Origin: Lachnobacterium bovis DSM 14045
GTDB taxonomy: Bacteria; Bacillota; Clostridia; Lachnospirales; Lachnospiraceae
NCBI RefSeq assembly: GCF_900107245.1
Contig: NZ_FNPG01000025.1
Location: forward strand, 1 to 52,333
DNA length: 52,333 bases
Direction: 5' to 3'
Under the pieces are notes generated by a model, which searched no databases, was not told the origin of the DNA, and worked only from the letters and a program-made list of their open reading frames with translations. Position 1 is the first letter of the stretch. Each line of letters opens with the position of its first letter. A program made the translations under genes and the position numbers. Of this stretch, positions 42,407 through 51,919 are shown piece by piece.

Positions 42407-43792
42407 ATGCATAAGAAAAATGATGATTCAAAAGTTTATATAGCTATTGATTTAAAATCTTTTTATGCATCTGTTGAATGTGTCGAAAGAGGCTTAGATC
42501 CATTAAAAGCGAAGTTGGTCGTAGCAGATCCTACTAGAACAGACAAGACTATATGTTTAGCCGTGAGTCCGAGTTTAAAGGAATACGGAATACCTGGAAG
42601 AGCTCGTTTGTTTGAGGTGAAACAGCGTTTAGATGAGATTTATAAAATGACACACGAAAAAGTAGATTTTATTATCGCCCCTCCTCAGATGGCTAAATAC
42701 ATTGAAGTATCATGTGAGATATACAAAGTTTATCTTAAGTATATAAGTCCGCAGGATATTCATGTTTATAGTATTGATGAAGTCTTTTTAGATGTAACGA
42801 ATTATTTTAATATCTATAAGATGTCTCCAGAAGAGCTCGCAACTCAAATTATTAATGATGTATACGAAAAAACTCAAATTACCGCAACAGCAGGAATTGG
42901 AACGAATATGTATTTATGCAAAATTGCAATGGATATAATGGCAAAGCATGTAAAAGAGAACGAAAGAGGCGTTAGAATTGCAAGTTTAAATGAGATAACT
43001 TACCGTGAAAAATTGTGGGATTATAAGCCATTAACTGATTTTTGGAGAATAGGAAAAGGAACGGTAAAAAGATTAGCCAAATTAGGAATTTTTACAATGG
43101 GTGAGATAGCCAAAATGTCATTGATTAATGATGATGTCCTTTTTAAAGAATTTGGAATAGATGCAGAAATTTTGATTGATCATGCATGGGGATATGAAAG
43201 TTGTACGATGCAGGATATTAAGCAATACAAAAGTAAGTCAAATAGCTTGTCATCAGGGCAGGTTCTTAAGAATCCCTATAGTTTTTCACAGGCAAGAACA
43301 GTATTAAAAGAAATGATAGATGCGTTAACAAATGAATTATTATATAAAAAGTTAGCAACAAATTCGGTAACTATAACAATTGGATACGATAGAATTAATG
43401 TCGATAGTGAGAATTATGATGGAAGTGTTGTATTAGATAATTATGGCAGAATAGTGCCCAAACCAGCACATAAAACAGTAAAGTTTAGAGAATACACTAA
43501 TTCTAACACCAAAATTAAACAAGAAGTAATTGATTTATTTGACAAGATAGTAGATAGAAATTTATATATTAGGAGAATAACGATTAGTGCCAATAATATA
43601 GAAAAGAGAAATTATGAGCAGCTGTCATTATTTGAAAACTATGAAAAAAGTGAGAAAGAAGAGAATATAGAAAGAGCTGTTTTAGAAATAAAAAACAGGT
43701 ACGGGAAAAATGCAATTTTAAAAGGTACAGCTTTTGAAGAAGGTGCAACCTCGCGTGAAAGAAATAATCAAATTGGAGGGCATAAAGCTTGA
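42407..43792 (+). CDS. Y-family translesion DNA polymerase (UmuC/UvrX-like)
   Basis: A 461-residue error-prone polymerase. Palm motifs IAIDLKSFYASVECVERGLDPL (first catalytic Asp) and HVYSIDEVFLDVT (SIDE, paired acidic residues), the finger segment VSPSLKEYGIPGRARLFEV, and ATAGIGTNMYLCKIAMDIMAKH are present, as are the thumb (FWRIGKGTVKRLAKLG) and little-finger region. The little finger lacks a clear C-terminal clamp motif, but LSLFEN near 410 (QLSLFENYE) is a good candidate beta-clamp peptide. GGAGA precedes the ATG. The next gene, YolD-like, overlaps by four bases, the usual pairing for UvrX-type enzymes in Firmicutes. Confidence 0.95.
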   Translation: MHKKNDDSKVYIAIDLKSFYASVECVERGLDPLKAKLVVADPTRTDKTICLAVSPSLKEYGIPGRARLFEVKQRLDEIYKMTHEKVDFIIAPPQMAKYIEVSCEIYKVYLKYISPQDIHVYSIDEVFLDVTNYFNIYKMSPEELATQIINDVYEKTQITATAGIGTNMYLCKIAMDIMAKHVKENERGVRIASLNEITYREKLWDYKPLTDFWRIGKGTVKRLAKLGIFTMGEIAKMSLINDDVLFKEFGIDAEILIDHAWGYESCTMQDIKQYKSKSNSLSSGQVLKNPYSFSQARTVLKEMIDALTNELLYKKLATNSVTITIGYDRINVDSENYDGSVVLDNYGRIVPKPAHKTVKFREYTNSNTKIKQEVIDLFDKIVDRNLYIRRITISANNIEKRNYEQLSLFENYEKSEKEENIERAVLEIKNRYGKNAILKGTAFEEGATSRERNNQIGGHKA

Positions 43793-44289
43793 CGAAACAA
43801 AACCAAACGTTTAATCAAGAAGATATAATACATTATAATTATGATCAAATCAGAACCCAAGAAAGCTTAAAAAAACATCCAAGAATGACACGAGAAGAAA
43901 GGGCAAAGATTTTTATGCCTTTTGCTGCGCTTACAGGTTTTGGTGAAGCAATTTTAGAAAAACAAATAATAAAAATTCAAAAGAAATCTTTATCAGAAGA
44001 AAAAAACGAAGAGATAAATAATGAAATAATTAATATACAAAAATTGCTCAGAAAAAATATACAAGTGCACGTAAAAGTGTTATATTTTTCTAGTAAGTAT
44101 GAAAAGTATAACCAATTAGAGGGTCAGGTTCTTAGGTTAGATAATTATCGAAAGTTGATGGTAGTTAATTCGCAAGACGAATGTAACACAGAGAAAAAAA
44201 GTAAATACATACTAGAAAAACCAAGTCAAATCTCAAAAGAGGAAGTAGAAATTAATTATGAAGATATTTATGAAATAATTATAGAATAA
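43789..44289 (+). CDS. YolD-like protein, partner of the Y-family polymerase
   Basis: A 166-residue cytosolic protein with the YolD signature RMTREERAKIFMPFAALTGFGEAI around residues 34-57 and a C-terminal beta-rich part (YNQLEGQVLRLDNYRKLMVV). YolD-like proteins accompany UvrX-type polymerases and are thought to act as their accessory subunit. The start is a TTG that shares TTGA with the polymerase stop, with GGAGGG eight bases upstream, so translation is coupled. Confidence 0.88.
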   Translation: MTKQNQTFNQEDIIHYNYDQIRTQESLKKHPRMTREERAKIFMPFAALTGFGEAILEKQIIKIQKKSLSEEKNEEINNEIINIQKLLRKNIQVHVKVLYFSSKYEKYNQLEGQVLRLDNYRKLMVVNSQDECNTEKKSKYILEKPSQISKEEVEINYEDIYEIIIE

Positions 44290-44328
44290 TTAAAAACTAT
44301 AAAGAATAAATATTTAAGAGGTAATTTT

Positions 44329-45210
44329 ATGCATGTTATTAATAAACATACAAAGAAAGTCATTTTTAGGGATGTAAAAAGGCTAATCGTAGTTATATTT
44401 GCTTCGATAGTTATGGCATTAAATATTAAATTTTTTGTAAAGACAGCTGGATTATATCCGGGTGGTGCAACTGGACTTACTATTTTGATTCAAACAGTAT
44501 TTAAAGAGTTTTTAGGAATTAAATTGTCGTATACAATAGTAAACGTTATATTAAATGCAATTCCGGCATATATAGGCTTCAAATTTGTAGGAAAAAAATT
44601 TACAATATTATCAGTTGTGATGATAATACTAAATGGTCTAATAGTAGATATTTTACCAGCGTATAGTATAACAAAAGATATTTTGTTGGTAAGTGTTTTT
44701 GGTGGAATAATAAATGGTATTGCAATAAGCATGTGTCTTTCAGTTGATGCAACAAGTGGAGGAACAGATTTTATTTCTATTTATCTTTCACAAAAAAGAG
44801 GAATAGATTCATTTAATGTGATTTTAGGTTTTAATGTTGCTGTTTTGATTTCTGCAGGTTTATTGTTTGGTTGGAATAAAGCATTATATTCAATTATTTT
44901 TCAGTATGTTTCAACACAAACACTCAAACTACTTTATCGCAATTATCAACAGGTGACTTTATATATTATTACAGATAAACCTAAAGAAATATGCAATGAA
45001 ATTTATAAAGTATGTCGTCACGGCGCATCAATTATGGATGTACAGGGTAGTTATCAAGGAGATAACTATAAAATGGTATATTCAGTTGTAAGTGCGTCTG
45101 ATGCAAAAACGTTAGTCGCGAAAATAAAACAAATAGATTGTGCATCATTTATAAATTGCATAAATACACAAAGGGTAACAGGGAATTTTTATTATAGTCC
45201 TAAAGATTAA
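44329..45210 (+). CDS. YitT family membrane protein (DUF161-DUF2179), second copy
   Basis: A 293-residue relative of the 22660-23559 protein: five or six helices (about 14-205) with SVDATSGGTDFISIYLS, then a DUF2179 domain (about 215-293; QQVTLYIITDKPKEICNEI, GASIMDVQGSYQGD). Transported substrate unknown. AAGAGG precedes the ATG. It lies 39 bases after the YolD-like gene and 18 before the helicase, so it is probably part of the same transcript, though its function seems unrelated. Confidence 0.88.
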   Translation: MHVINKHTKKVIFRDVKRLIVVIFASIVMALNIKFFVKTAGLYPGGATGLTILIQTVFKEFLGIKLSYTIVNVILNAIPAYIGFKFVGKKFTILSVVMIILNGLIVDILPAYSITKDILLVSVFGGIINGIAISMCLSVDATSGGTDFISIYLSQKRGIDSFNVILGFNVAVLISAGLLFGWNKALYSIIFQYVSTQTLKLLYRNYQQVTLYIITDKPKEICNEIYKVCRHGASIMDVQGSYQGDNYKMVYSVVSASDAKTLVAKIKQIDCASFINCINTQRVTGNFYYSPKD

Positions 45211-45228
45211 AGAAAGGTTTTACAAGGA

Positions 45229-48225
45229 ATGTCAATTAAGCAGTTAGAAAATGGTTTAAAAGCAGCATACATAGATGGAAGTATTGCAACAGATTCACGA
45301 TATACTCCACAATTTGTATCTAACAATTATAAAGAAGGTAAAAAAGTTTTATCAATAATTGAAGATGAGTTAATAAAATGTGATGATTTTAAAATAAGTG
45401 TAGCATTTATTACATCAAGTGGAGTTGTTGCATTATTACCAACACTTAAAGAACTAGAAGAAAAGGGAATAAAAGGCGAAATACTTACAACAAATTATTT
45501 GACTTTTAGTGAGCCCAAAGCAATAAAAATGCTTAACCGCTTTTCGAACATAAAAATAAAAATGTACGATATTGAAAAAGCAGGTTTTGGGTTTCATACA
45601 AAAGGTTATGTTTTTAGAAAAGAAGAGATATATCGAATTATAATTGGTAGTTCTAACTTAACAGGAAAGGCTTTGACAGAAAATTTAGAGTGGAATACTA
45701 AAGTGTTATCCACATCTGAGGGGGAAGTTGCAAAAGATATCCTTCGAGAATTTGATGAAATGTGGAATTCTAAGTTTTCATTAGAGTACGATGATTTTTA
45801 TGAAGAATATGAGAGAAAATATCAAATCATAAAAAAACAGAAAGAAATTGCAAAAGAAGAGCAGATTACTTCTTTAGAAAAGTACAAATTAAAGCCAAAT
45901 AGTATGCAAGTTACTTTTATAAATAATTTAAAAAAAATAATAGATTCAAAAGAAGATAGAGCGCTTTTAATCTCTGCCACAGGAACAGGAAAAACATACG
46001 CATCAGCATTTGCAATGAGAGAGTTGGGGTTTAAAAGAGTTCTATTTTTAGTGCATAGGACTCAACTTGCAGTTCAGACTTTTAAATCATATAAAAAAGT
46101 GTTCTCAAATCATATAAAAATGGGATTAGTAGGGGGTGGTCACAATGATTATGATAGCGAATATATTTTTGCCACAGTCCAAACATTGAGTAAAGATGAT
46201 ATAATGTCTAGATATGATAAAAAAGCATTTGATTGTATTATTTTAGATGAAGCACATCATTCATCAGCTAATTCTTATCAAAAAGTGATGGATTATTTTA
46301 CTCCTGAATTATGGCTTGGAATGACAGCAACTCCTGATAAAAATACAGATTCAGATGAAAATGATAATAATATTTACGAGATATTTAATTATCAAATAGC
46401 ATGTGAGATTCGTTTACAGGATGCCATGGAAGAAAAGTTATTATGTCCATTTCACTATTTTGGAATTCATGATATTTCCGACGTTGATGATAAAAAATTG
46501 AAAAATAGCAGAGTTACAAAAGAACTATTTAATTCATTAACTGAAAAAAAGCGAGTGGATTATATTTTAAAACAAGCAAATTTTTATGGTTACAGTGGTG
46601 ATCGTGTAAAAGGTCTCATTTTTTGCAGCAGGATAGAAGAGGCAGAAGAATTATCGAAGTTAATTAACGAAAGAATAAATCCTGAAACTAATAAAAAATA
46701 TAGAACAATTGCATTGTCAGGAGATTCAACAGAAGAAGAAAGACAAAATGCATTTGATCGTTTAGCTATGGACGAGACAATAGACACTGATTATACAAAA
46801 CCGTTGGATTACATCTTATCAGTAGAAATTCTAAATGAAGGTGTTGATATTGTAGAAGTTAATCAGGTTATCATGCTTAGACCAACGCAATCTCCAATTG
46901 TATTCATTCAGCAATTAGGAAGAGGGTTGAGAAAAGCCCAGGGAAAAGATTATGTGGTAATAATTGATTTTATAGGAAATTATAATAATAATTATATGAT
47001 TCCTGTAGCTCTATCAGGAGACTGTTCATATAATCAGGATACAATAAAAAAATATATTATAAGTGGAAATAATATTCTGCCGGGGACATCAACAATTCAT
47101 TTTGATCAAATATCAAAGGAAAAAATCTTTGGTGCAATTGACAGGATGAAAAATATTAATGCGATAATTAAACAAAGTTATAAAAATTTGAAAAATAGAT
47201 TAGGACGAGTGCCATATTTGATTGATTTTTATAGAGAAAATGAAGTTGATCCTAGTGTAATAATCGATAAGTATAAAACGTATCAAAAATTCCTTGAGAA
47301 AGAAGAAAAAGAACTTTATATAGGAAAAATAGGAGAGGAAGAGCAATGTATTCTTGAATATTTTTCCAAAACAATTTTAAAGGGGCTACGTCCTCACGAA
47401 ATAAGTATCTTAGAAAATATTATGAAAAATGGTAGTATAGAACTAGATGAACTTAAATCAAATTTTAGATCAGAATATGGATTTAAATTTGCGGAAAGTG
47501 ATTATAAAGCAGCTGTAGCGCTTTTAAATGGAGGTTTTACTACAAAAGAAGCAGAAAGACTCAGATATAAAGGAATAATAGATATTGTTGAAGAAGATAG
47601 TGAAAGTAAATTAAGAAGATTTGAAATCTTTTCAAACAGATTAAAACATGCAGAATTCTATAAGCAGTTAAAAGATATAGTAGAAGTTGCCAAGGCTCAA
47701 TATAATGACAAATATAAAGTTGTTTCTGAAGAAGATAGGCCATTTGTATTGTATCGAAAATATAAAAGAAGAGATGTATGTATGTTAATGAACCAACCAG
47801 ATGATCTTTCGTCTACAATGTACGGAATGAAAAAATTTGGTGAAGATACTTTCATTTTTGTAACGTATCATAAAGAAGAAGCCAAAGAAGGCGAACAATA
47901 CGTAGAAGGTCGTCCGGATTATGCGGATGAGTTTGAAGACAGTGTAACATTTTTTTGGGATTCTCAAATCGGAAAAGGCATAGAAAGTAGCTATTGTCAG
48001 GATGTTTTAACAGCCAGAAGAATTCATCTTTTTGTAAAAAAATCCACTGTTGAGAAAAGCTTTTATTATCTAGGAAAATGCAAAGTGGCAAACTATAGAG
48101 AAAGCAAAAAAATAGATAATAACGGTAAAGAACAAGTAATAACAAAATTTACAATGATAATGAAAACTCCTGTTAGAGATGATGTTTTAAAATATTTAAG
48201 CTCAAATGTTGCGGAGTTTAAATAA
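45229..48225 (+). CDS. superfamily 2 helicase with N-terminal PLD nuclease-like domain and C-terminal DUF3427
   Basis: A 998-residue protein. Residues about 38-190 form a phospholipase D-like domain with one HxK motif (His123, Lys125 in FHTKGYVF, then GSSNLTG), normally needing a dimer for a full active site. The helicase core follows: Walker A ISATGTGKTYAS (about 247), DEAH in IILDEAHHSSANS (about 345), motif III GMTATPD, motif V/VI NEGVDIVEVNQVIML and QQLGRGLRK. The last 350 residues match DUF3427. Such proteins are seen near defence or repair genes; cellular role unproven. It is followed 37 bases later by a NUDIX hydrolase. Confidence 0.92.
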   Translation: MSIKQLENGLKAAYIDGSIATDSRYTPQFVSNNYKEGKKVLSIIEDELIKCDDFKISVAFITSSGVVALLPTLKELEEKGIKGEILTTNYLTFSEPKAIKMLNRFSNIKIKMYDIEKAGFGFHTKGYVFRKEEIYRIIIGSSNLTGKALTENLEWNTKVLSTSEGEVAKDILREFDEMWNSKFSLEYDDFYEEYERKYQIIKKQKEIAKEEQITSLEKYKLKPNSMQVTFINNLKKIIDSKEDRALLISATGTGKTYASAFAMRELGFKRVLFLVHRTQLAVQTFKSYKKVFSNHIKMGLVGGGHNDYDSEYIFATVQTLSKDDIMSRYDKKAFDCIILDEAHHSSANSYQKVMDYFTPELWLGMTATPDKNTDSDENDNNIYEIFNYQIACEIRLQDAMEEKLLCPFHYFGIHDISDVDDKKLKNSRVTKELFNSLTEKKRVDYILKQANFYGYSGDRVKGLIFCSRIEEAEELSKLINERINPETNKKYRTIALSGDSTEEERQNAFDRLAMDETIDTDYTKPLDYILSVEILNEGVDIVEVNQVIMLRPTQSPIVFIQQLGRGLRKAQGKDYVVIIDFIGNYNNNYMIPVALSGDCSYNQDTIKKYIISGNNILPGTSTIHFDQISKEKIFGAIDRMKNINAIIKQSYKNLKNRLGRVPYLIDFYRENEVDPSVIIDKYKTYQKFLEKEEKELYIGKIGEEEQCILEYFSKTILKGLRPHEISILENIMKNGSIELDELKSNFRSEYGFKFAESDYKAAVALLNGGFTTKEAERLRYKGIIDIVEEDSESKLRRFEIFSNRLKHAEFYKQLKDIVEVAKAQYNDKYKVVSEEDRPFVLYRKYKRRDVCMLMNQPDDLSSTMYGMKKFGEDTFIFVTYHKEEAKEGEQYVEGRPDYADEFEDSVTFFWDSQIGKGIESSYCQDVLTARRIHLFVKKSTVEKSFYYLGKCKVANYRESKKIDNNGKEQVITKFTMIMKTPVRDDVLKYLSSNVAEFK

Positions 48226-48262
48226 AAAAACATAATTATATACAAAGAAAGAGGCAAGAAAA

Positions 48263-48667
48263 GTGAAAACAATAAATGTAGTTGCAGCAGTTATTATTGC
48301 TCAAAATAAAGAAAATAAAAAAATGATTTTTTCAACTCAAAGAGGATATGGAGAATTTAAAGGCGGTTGGGAATTTCCAGGTGGCAAAATAGAAGAAAAT
48401 GAAAAACCAGAAGAAGCTTTAGTTAGAGAAATACAAGAAGAACTTGATACAATTGTAGAAGTTGGTGACTTTATAGATCAAATAGAATACGATTATCCTA
48501 ATTTTCATTTGTCAATGAAATGTTATTTTTGTACGGTAAAAAAAGGTAATCTTGTTTTAAGAGAGCATCAGGATGCAAAATGGCTGACATTGAATCAATT
48601 AGATGATGTAGAGTGGTTGCCAGCAGATATTAATCTGATTTCCAAAATAAGAGAATATTGTTCCTAG
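48263..48667 (+). CDS. NUDIX hydrolase, MutT-like (deoxy)nucleoside triphosphate pyrophosphohydrolase
   Basis: A 134-residue cytosolic enzyme. The Nudix box is complete: GGKIEENEKPEEALVREIQE followed by ELD, fitting Gx5Ex7REUxEExGU except that the final Gly region reads LDTIV. FEFKGGWEFPGG-type residues (YGEFKGGWEFPGG) and WLTLNQLDDVEWLPAD match CTP/8-oxo-dGTP-type MutT proteins that clean the nucleotide pool. It starts with GTG. Partnership with the PLD-helicase directly upstream recurs in related genomes to my knowledge, suggesting a joint role. Confidence 0.92.
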   Translation: MKTINVVAAVIIAQNKENKKMIFSTQRGYGEFKGGWEFPGGKIEENEKPEEALVREIQEELDTIVEVGDFIDQIEYDYPNFHLSMKCYFCTVKKGNLVLREHQDAKWLTLNQLDDVEWLPADINLISKIREYCS

Positions 48668-48736
48668 GAATTTCTAACTTTTTTTACCTATTATGTCGAA
48701 ACACGTATTGAATTAAAATAGGAGGGGTAAAAGAAG

Positions 48737-49987
48737 TTGCTAGCCCAAGAAAAAAAATTGCTACAATTAGCAGCCATTGGTTTCACAATTTGCTTTTTAT
48801 GTACAGTACTTGTTCAAATAATAGAAATTAAAACAATCTATCAGAATTCTATTTATCAGCAAAAACAATATATAAAAAATACTGTAGAAAATGATATAAA
48901 ATATATAGATTTAGTAAAAAAAGATGTGGAAAAAAGATGGTCGGAGGGAAAAAAATTTTATAGTGTGTCAGATGTTAAAGCCGAAGTAACTAGAATAGTT
49001 CGTCAGAAATTATACAGTGAGCATTATAGTAATGATGGTTATGTGTGGATTAATGAGGTTCGAGATTATGATGGCGGAGATGGGTATGCTATACGCTTAA
49101 TACATCCAAATCTTAAAGATACGGAAGGCATTCAGTTATCAACAAGGACAAAAGATGCAAAAGGTAATTTGCCATATAAAGAAGAGTTAGAAGGCATAAA
49201 AAAAGATGGTCATATATCGTATAGTTACTATTTTGAAGAGCTAAAATCAAAAAAAATAAGTAAAAAAATGTCCTATGCAGCGATATATAAAGAGTATAAT
49301 TGGATTGTTTGTATGGGAGTTTATTATACACAGATAAAAGAAAATTCAAATTTTTTTGATGAAAAAGCTCAAGTGATTCTAGGCGTTGGTTATGCAATAT
49401 CAATATCTGGAATTGTTATTGTGCTTTGGAATATAACAGATAAGTTGCGCAAGTCTAGTGAAAAATACAAACATGAAGCGGAAGATTTACAAAACAAGGT
49501 GGAAGAAGATGCCTTGACTAAGGCTTGTAGCAGGTATTATGGAACAATACTTTTGAAAAAAGAATTAGAAAGGTATAAGCGGACTAATAAAAGTGCAGCG
49601 ATTGCGATTTTAGACGTAGATCATTTTAAAAATATAAATGATATGTATGGTCATAATTTTGGAGATGAGATGTTAAAGAGCATTGTTTCAGAAATGAAAA
49701 ATCATATCAGAGAAACAGATAGCATAATAAGATGGGGCGGTGATGAGTTCATCATAGTTTTAAGAAACACTCCATCAAATTGTCTAGAAGCAATTTTGCA
49801 GAAATTAAATAAACTGATTCGTGTGAGAGAAGTAGTAAATGAAGATAATATTGGAATAACAACAACTATATCAATCGGAGCAGGTTATTTTATTGAAAGC
49901 GATGAAAATATAGAAGATTTAATAAGTAGAATAGATGTAGCACTTTATGAAGCAAAAAAGAAGAGAGATACTTATAAAATAATATAA
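48737..49987 (+). CDS. diguanylate cyclase with extracellular Cache domain
   Basis: A 416-residue membrane receptor that makes c-di-GMP. Helix one is residues 11-30; a single-Cache-type sensor covers about 35-205 (YVWINEVRDYDGGDGYAIRL, IYKEYNWIVCMGVYYTQI); helix two is about 214-235; GGDEF domain 250-416 with LDVDHFKNINDMYGHNFGDE and WGGDEF. An inhibitory site RETD lies exactly five residues before GGDEF, so product feedback is expected. Translation starts at TTG (48737), nine bases after GGAGGGG; low-efficiency start. 69 bases after the NUDIX gene, last of the rightward run. Confidence 0.93.
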   Translation: MLAQEKKLLQLAAIGFTICFLCTVLVQIIEIKTIYQNSIYQQKQYIKNTVENDIKYIDLVKKDVEKRWSEGKKFYSVSDVKAEVTRIVRQKLYSEHYSNDGYVWINEVRDYDGGDGYAIRLIHPNLKDTEGIQLSTRTKDAKGNLPYKEELEGIKKDGHISYSYYFEELKSKKISKKMSYAAIYKEYNWIVCMGVYYTQIKENSNFFDEKAQVILGVGYAISISGIVIVLWNITDKLRKSSEKYKHEAEDLQNKVEEDALTKACSRYYGTILLKKELERYKRTNKSAAIAILDVDHFKNINDMYGHNFGDEMLKSIVSEMKNHIRETDSIIRWGGDEFIIVLRNTPSNCLEAILQKLNKLIRVREVVNEDNIGITTTISIGAGYFIESDENIEDLISRIDVALYEAKKKRDTYKII

Positions 49988-50078
49988 TAAAAAATTAGTA
50001 AAACAAATAAGAATAAACAAGATAATAATAAATAAGTAACCAATAATTGTAAAAATAAATAAAAAGAAACAAATAAAA

Positions 50079-50117
50079 GAAGCCAGATTATCTAAGAGAT
50101 TTAGATGATTTGGCTTC
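50079..50117. terminator. bidirectional terminator overlapping the end of a coding region
   Basis: gaagccagattatctaa (50079-50095) pairs with ttagatgatttggcttc (50101-50117). The right arm is the last five codons plus stop of the leftward diguanylate cyclase gene. T-runs follow on both sides (TTCC on plus, TCTTTTATTT on minus). Confidence 0.8.
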
Positions 50118-51570
50118 TTCCTTTCCCGTTAAGTTTGGCGCGATATAAAGCAGAATCAGCTTTGTTAGTGTAAAAAGATAGATTTTTATTAGTATTAATA
50201 AAGCTATGATTCTCAATAATAGCAGTTATACCAATACTTAAGCTAATCTTTTGAGGCGAAATATTTTTCAATTCGTTATTGACATTATTAAGAATCAGTT
50301 TGACTTTTTCAGGTGATTTATAAACAATTCCAATAAATTCATCACCACCCCATCTTGCGCATAATCCATCAGAACCAACAGCATCATTAAGTTTCGAAGC
50401 AACACATTTTAAAACACTATTACCATATAGATGTCCATATGTATCATTGTAGTTTTTAAAATCATCTATGTCTAACATAAATAAACAGACATTAATATGC
50501 CGTCTAGCATCTCTTCGAATAAATTTAGAAAACTCGCTCTTAAAAATCCTATAATTGTACAAAGAAGTTAGTTCATCAATATTTTGATTAATTACAAAAG
50601 ATATATTTAGCTTAGTTAAACTATAAGTTGATAAAGCAATCATAACCAGAATCATTAAAATGACATAAAGTATGCTGTGATACATTTTTGAAATAAAATA
50701 TTGAAAAATTGGAGTTGTATCTTTTTCGATGACAATATTCCAGTTTAAATCGTCAATATGCTGTATGGAAACAAAATGTTGATCTTTTTTTAGGGAGTAC
50801 TGTTTTTTATGTATTTTTTTTAGTTCAGAACATGGAATATCATATTTTTTTGAAAGATATTTTGCCGATTTGAAGTATTTAGTTTTCCCTTTAAAAGAAT
50901 TATCAGCATTTCCAACATTAATGATATATATGTTTAAACCATAGTTTTTCTTGAAAACATTTATATCATTTTCAAACTGACGGATGTTACAACCGCTTCC
51001 AACAACTCCAATTACGTTATTATTTTCATCTGTTACTTTATAGTTAGTAAATAAAGTAACATTAAAATTGTTTACTTCATCGCCATCAACCTGAATATCG
51101 TATGTTTTATTCAAAGCTAAAAAATTATAAAACCAACTGTCAAATTTATTTTTTTCAGATACAGTTTTGTTATAACCATCCTGATAATAATAGTTTTTAG
51201 TTAAATTTGAAACACAAAAAACATTATCATAACCATATAATTTTTTATAATTTGTTAAATAGGTATATAAAACTTGTCTATCTTTATCGTTTGGTTTATT
51301 TTTGGAATTAATAGTTTGGCCTTCGTTGATTAACCAGTTTTTCAAAAAAGAATCATTTGCCATGGTTTGAGCAACTGTACGCTGCTCGAATGTGGTTGAT
51401 TCAAGTCGCTTAGAAATATTTAACATAGTTAAAGATACATCATTATTTATCTGCTTTTGAACCAAAGAGTTAAAATAAAACGCATCATTTAATTCAACAA
51501 TAATAAAACCCAGTATAATAAAAGATATAATAATCAAGTTGTTAAGTAAAATAATATGTTTACGAAACAT
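50101..51570 (-). CDS. diguanylate cyclase with large extracellular (dCache-like) domain
   Basis: A 489-residue membrane receptor. Helix one is about 9-27, an extracellular sensor covers 30-290 with Cache-like strands (DSWFYNFLALNKTYDIQVDG, NNVIGVVGSGCNIRQFEND, LNWNIVIEKDTTP), helix two is 298-320, and the GGDEF domain 330-489 has MLDIDDFKNYNDTYGHLYGN and RWGGDEF. The RxxD inhibitory site is absent, unlike the cyclase convergent to it. The only ATG that fits lies 14 bases after AGGAGG, an unusually long spacing with a TGA between, which may keep expression low. Its 3' end forms a terminator arm. Confidence 0.92.
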   Translation of the reverse strand: MFRKHIILLNNLIIISFIILGFIIVELNDAFYFNSLVQKQINNDVSLTMLNISKRLESTTFEQRTVAQTMANDSFLKNWLINEGQTINSKNKPNDKDRQVLYTYLTNYKKLYGYDNVFCVSNLTKNYYYQDGYNKTVSEKNKFDSWFYNFLALNKTYDIQVDGDEVNNFNVTLFTNYKVTDENNNVIGVVGSGCNIRQFENDINVFKKNYGLNIYIINVGNADNSFKGKTKYFKSAKYLSKKYDIPCSELKKIHKKQYSLKKDQHFVSIQHIDDLNWNIVIEKDTTPIFQYFISKMYHSILYVILMILVMIALSTYSLTKLNISFVINQNIDELTSLYNYRIFKSEFSKFIRRDARRHINVCLFMLDIDDFKNYNDTYGHLYGNSVLKCVASKLNDAVGSDGLCARWGGDEFIGIVYKSPEKVKLILNNVNNELKNISPQKISLSIGITAIIENHSFINTNKNLSFYTNKADSALYRAKLNGKGRSQII

Positions 51571-51850
51571 AAGTCAGGATAAAACCTCCTAAGCCACAAT
51601 AATTTAACTAAATAATAAAGAATTATTCGAATAATAAAAGAATTCAATGGTAATGCTAATATATAACAAAGAATTCAATAATAATGTTATCAAATAATAA
51701 TTTAATTAAATTATTAAATAAATATATAATATAGGCCTTATTTTACATTAAAAAAAGCAAATTGTAAATTGTGAAACAAGAGTGAATAATCAGAAATTAA
51801 TGAGCGACAATACATAAAGTTTAGAAAATAAAAAAATGTAAAAAAAAGGG
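51571..51850. other. AT-rich intergenic region before the tRNA cluster
   Basis: No ORF, hairpin with U-run or repeat family of note; several aataataa/attaaat runs (for example gaattcaa-taataatg at 51640-51690, twice in similar form). It should contain the promoter of the leftward cyclase gene. Confidence 0.5.
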
Positions 51851-51879
51851 TTGCATTCTATTTTTTTATTTGCTATAAT
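51851..51879 (+). promoter_or_regulatory. strong promoter of the tRNA cluster
   Basis: TTGCAT (51851-51856), exactly 17 bases, TATAAT (51874-51879), ending about 40 bases before the first tRNA. Confidence 0.85.
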
Positions 51880-51919
51880 AACATTCGTCGCAAGGCAAGT
51901 GACACAACTTAATAAGCCA

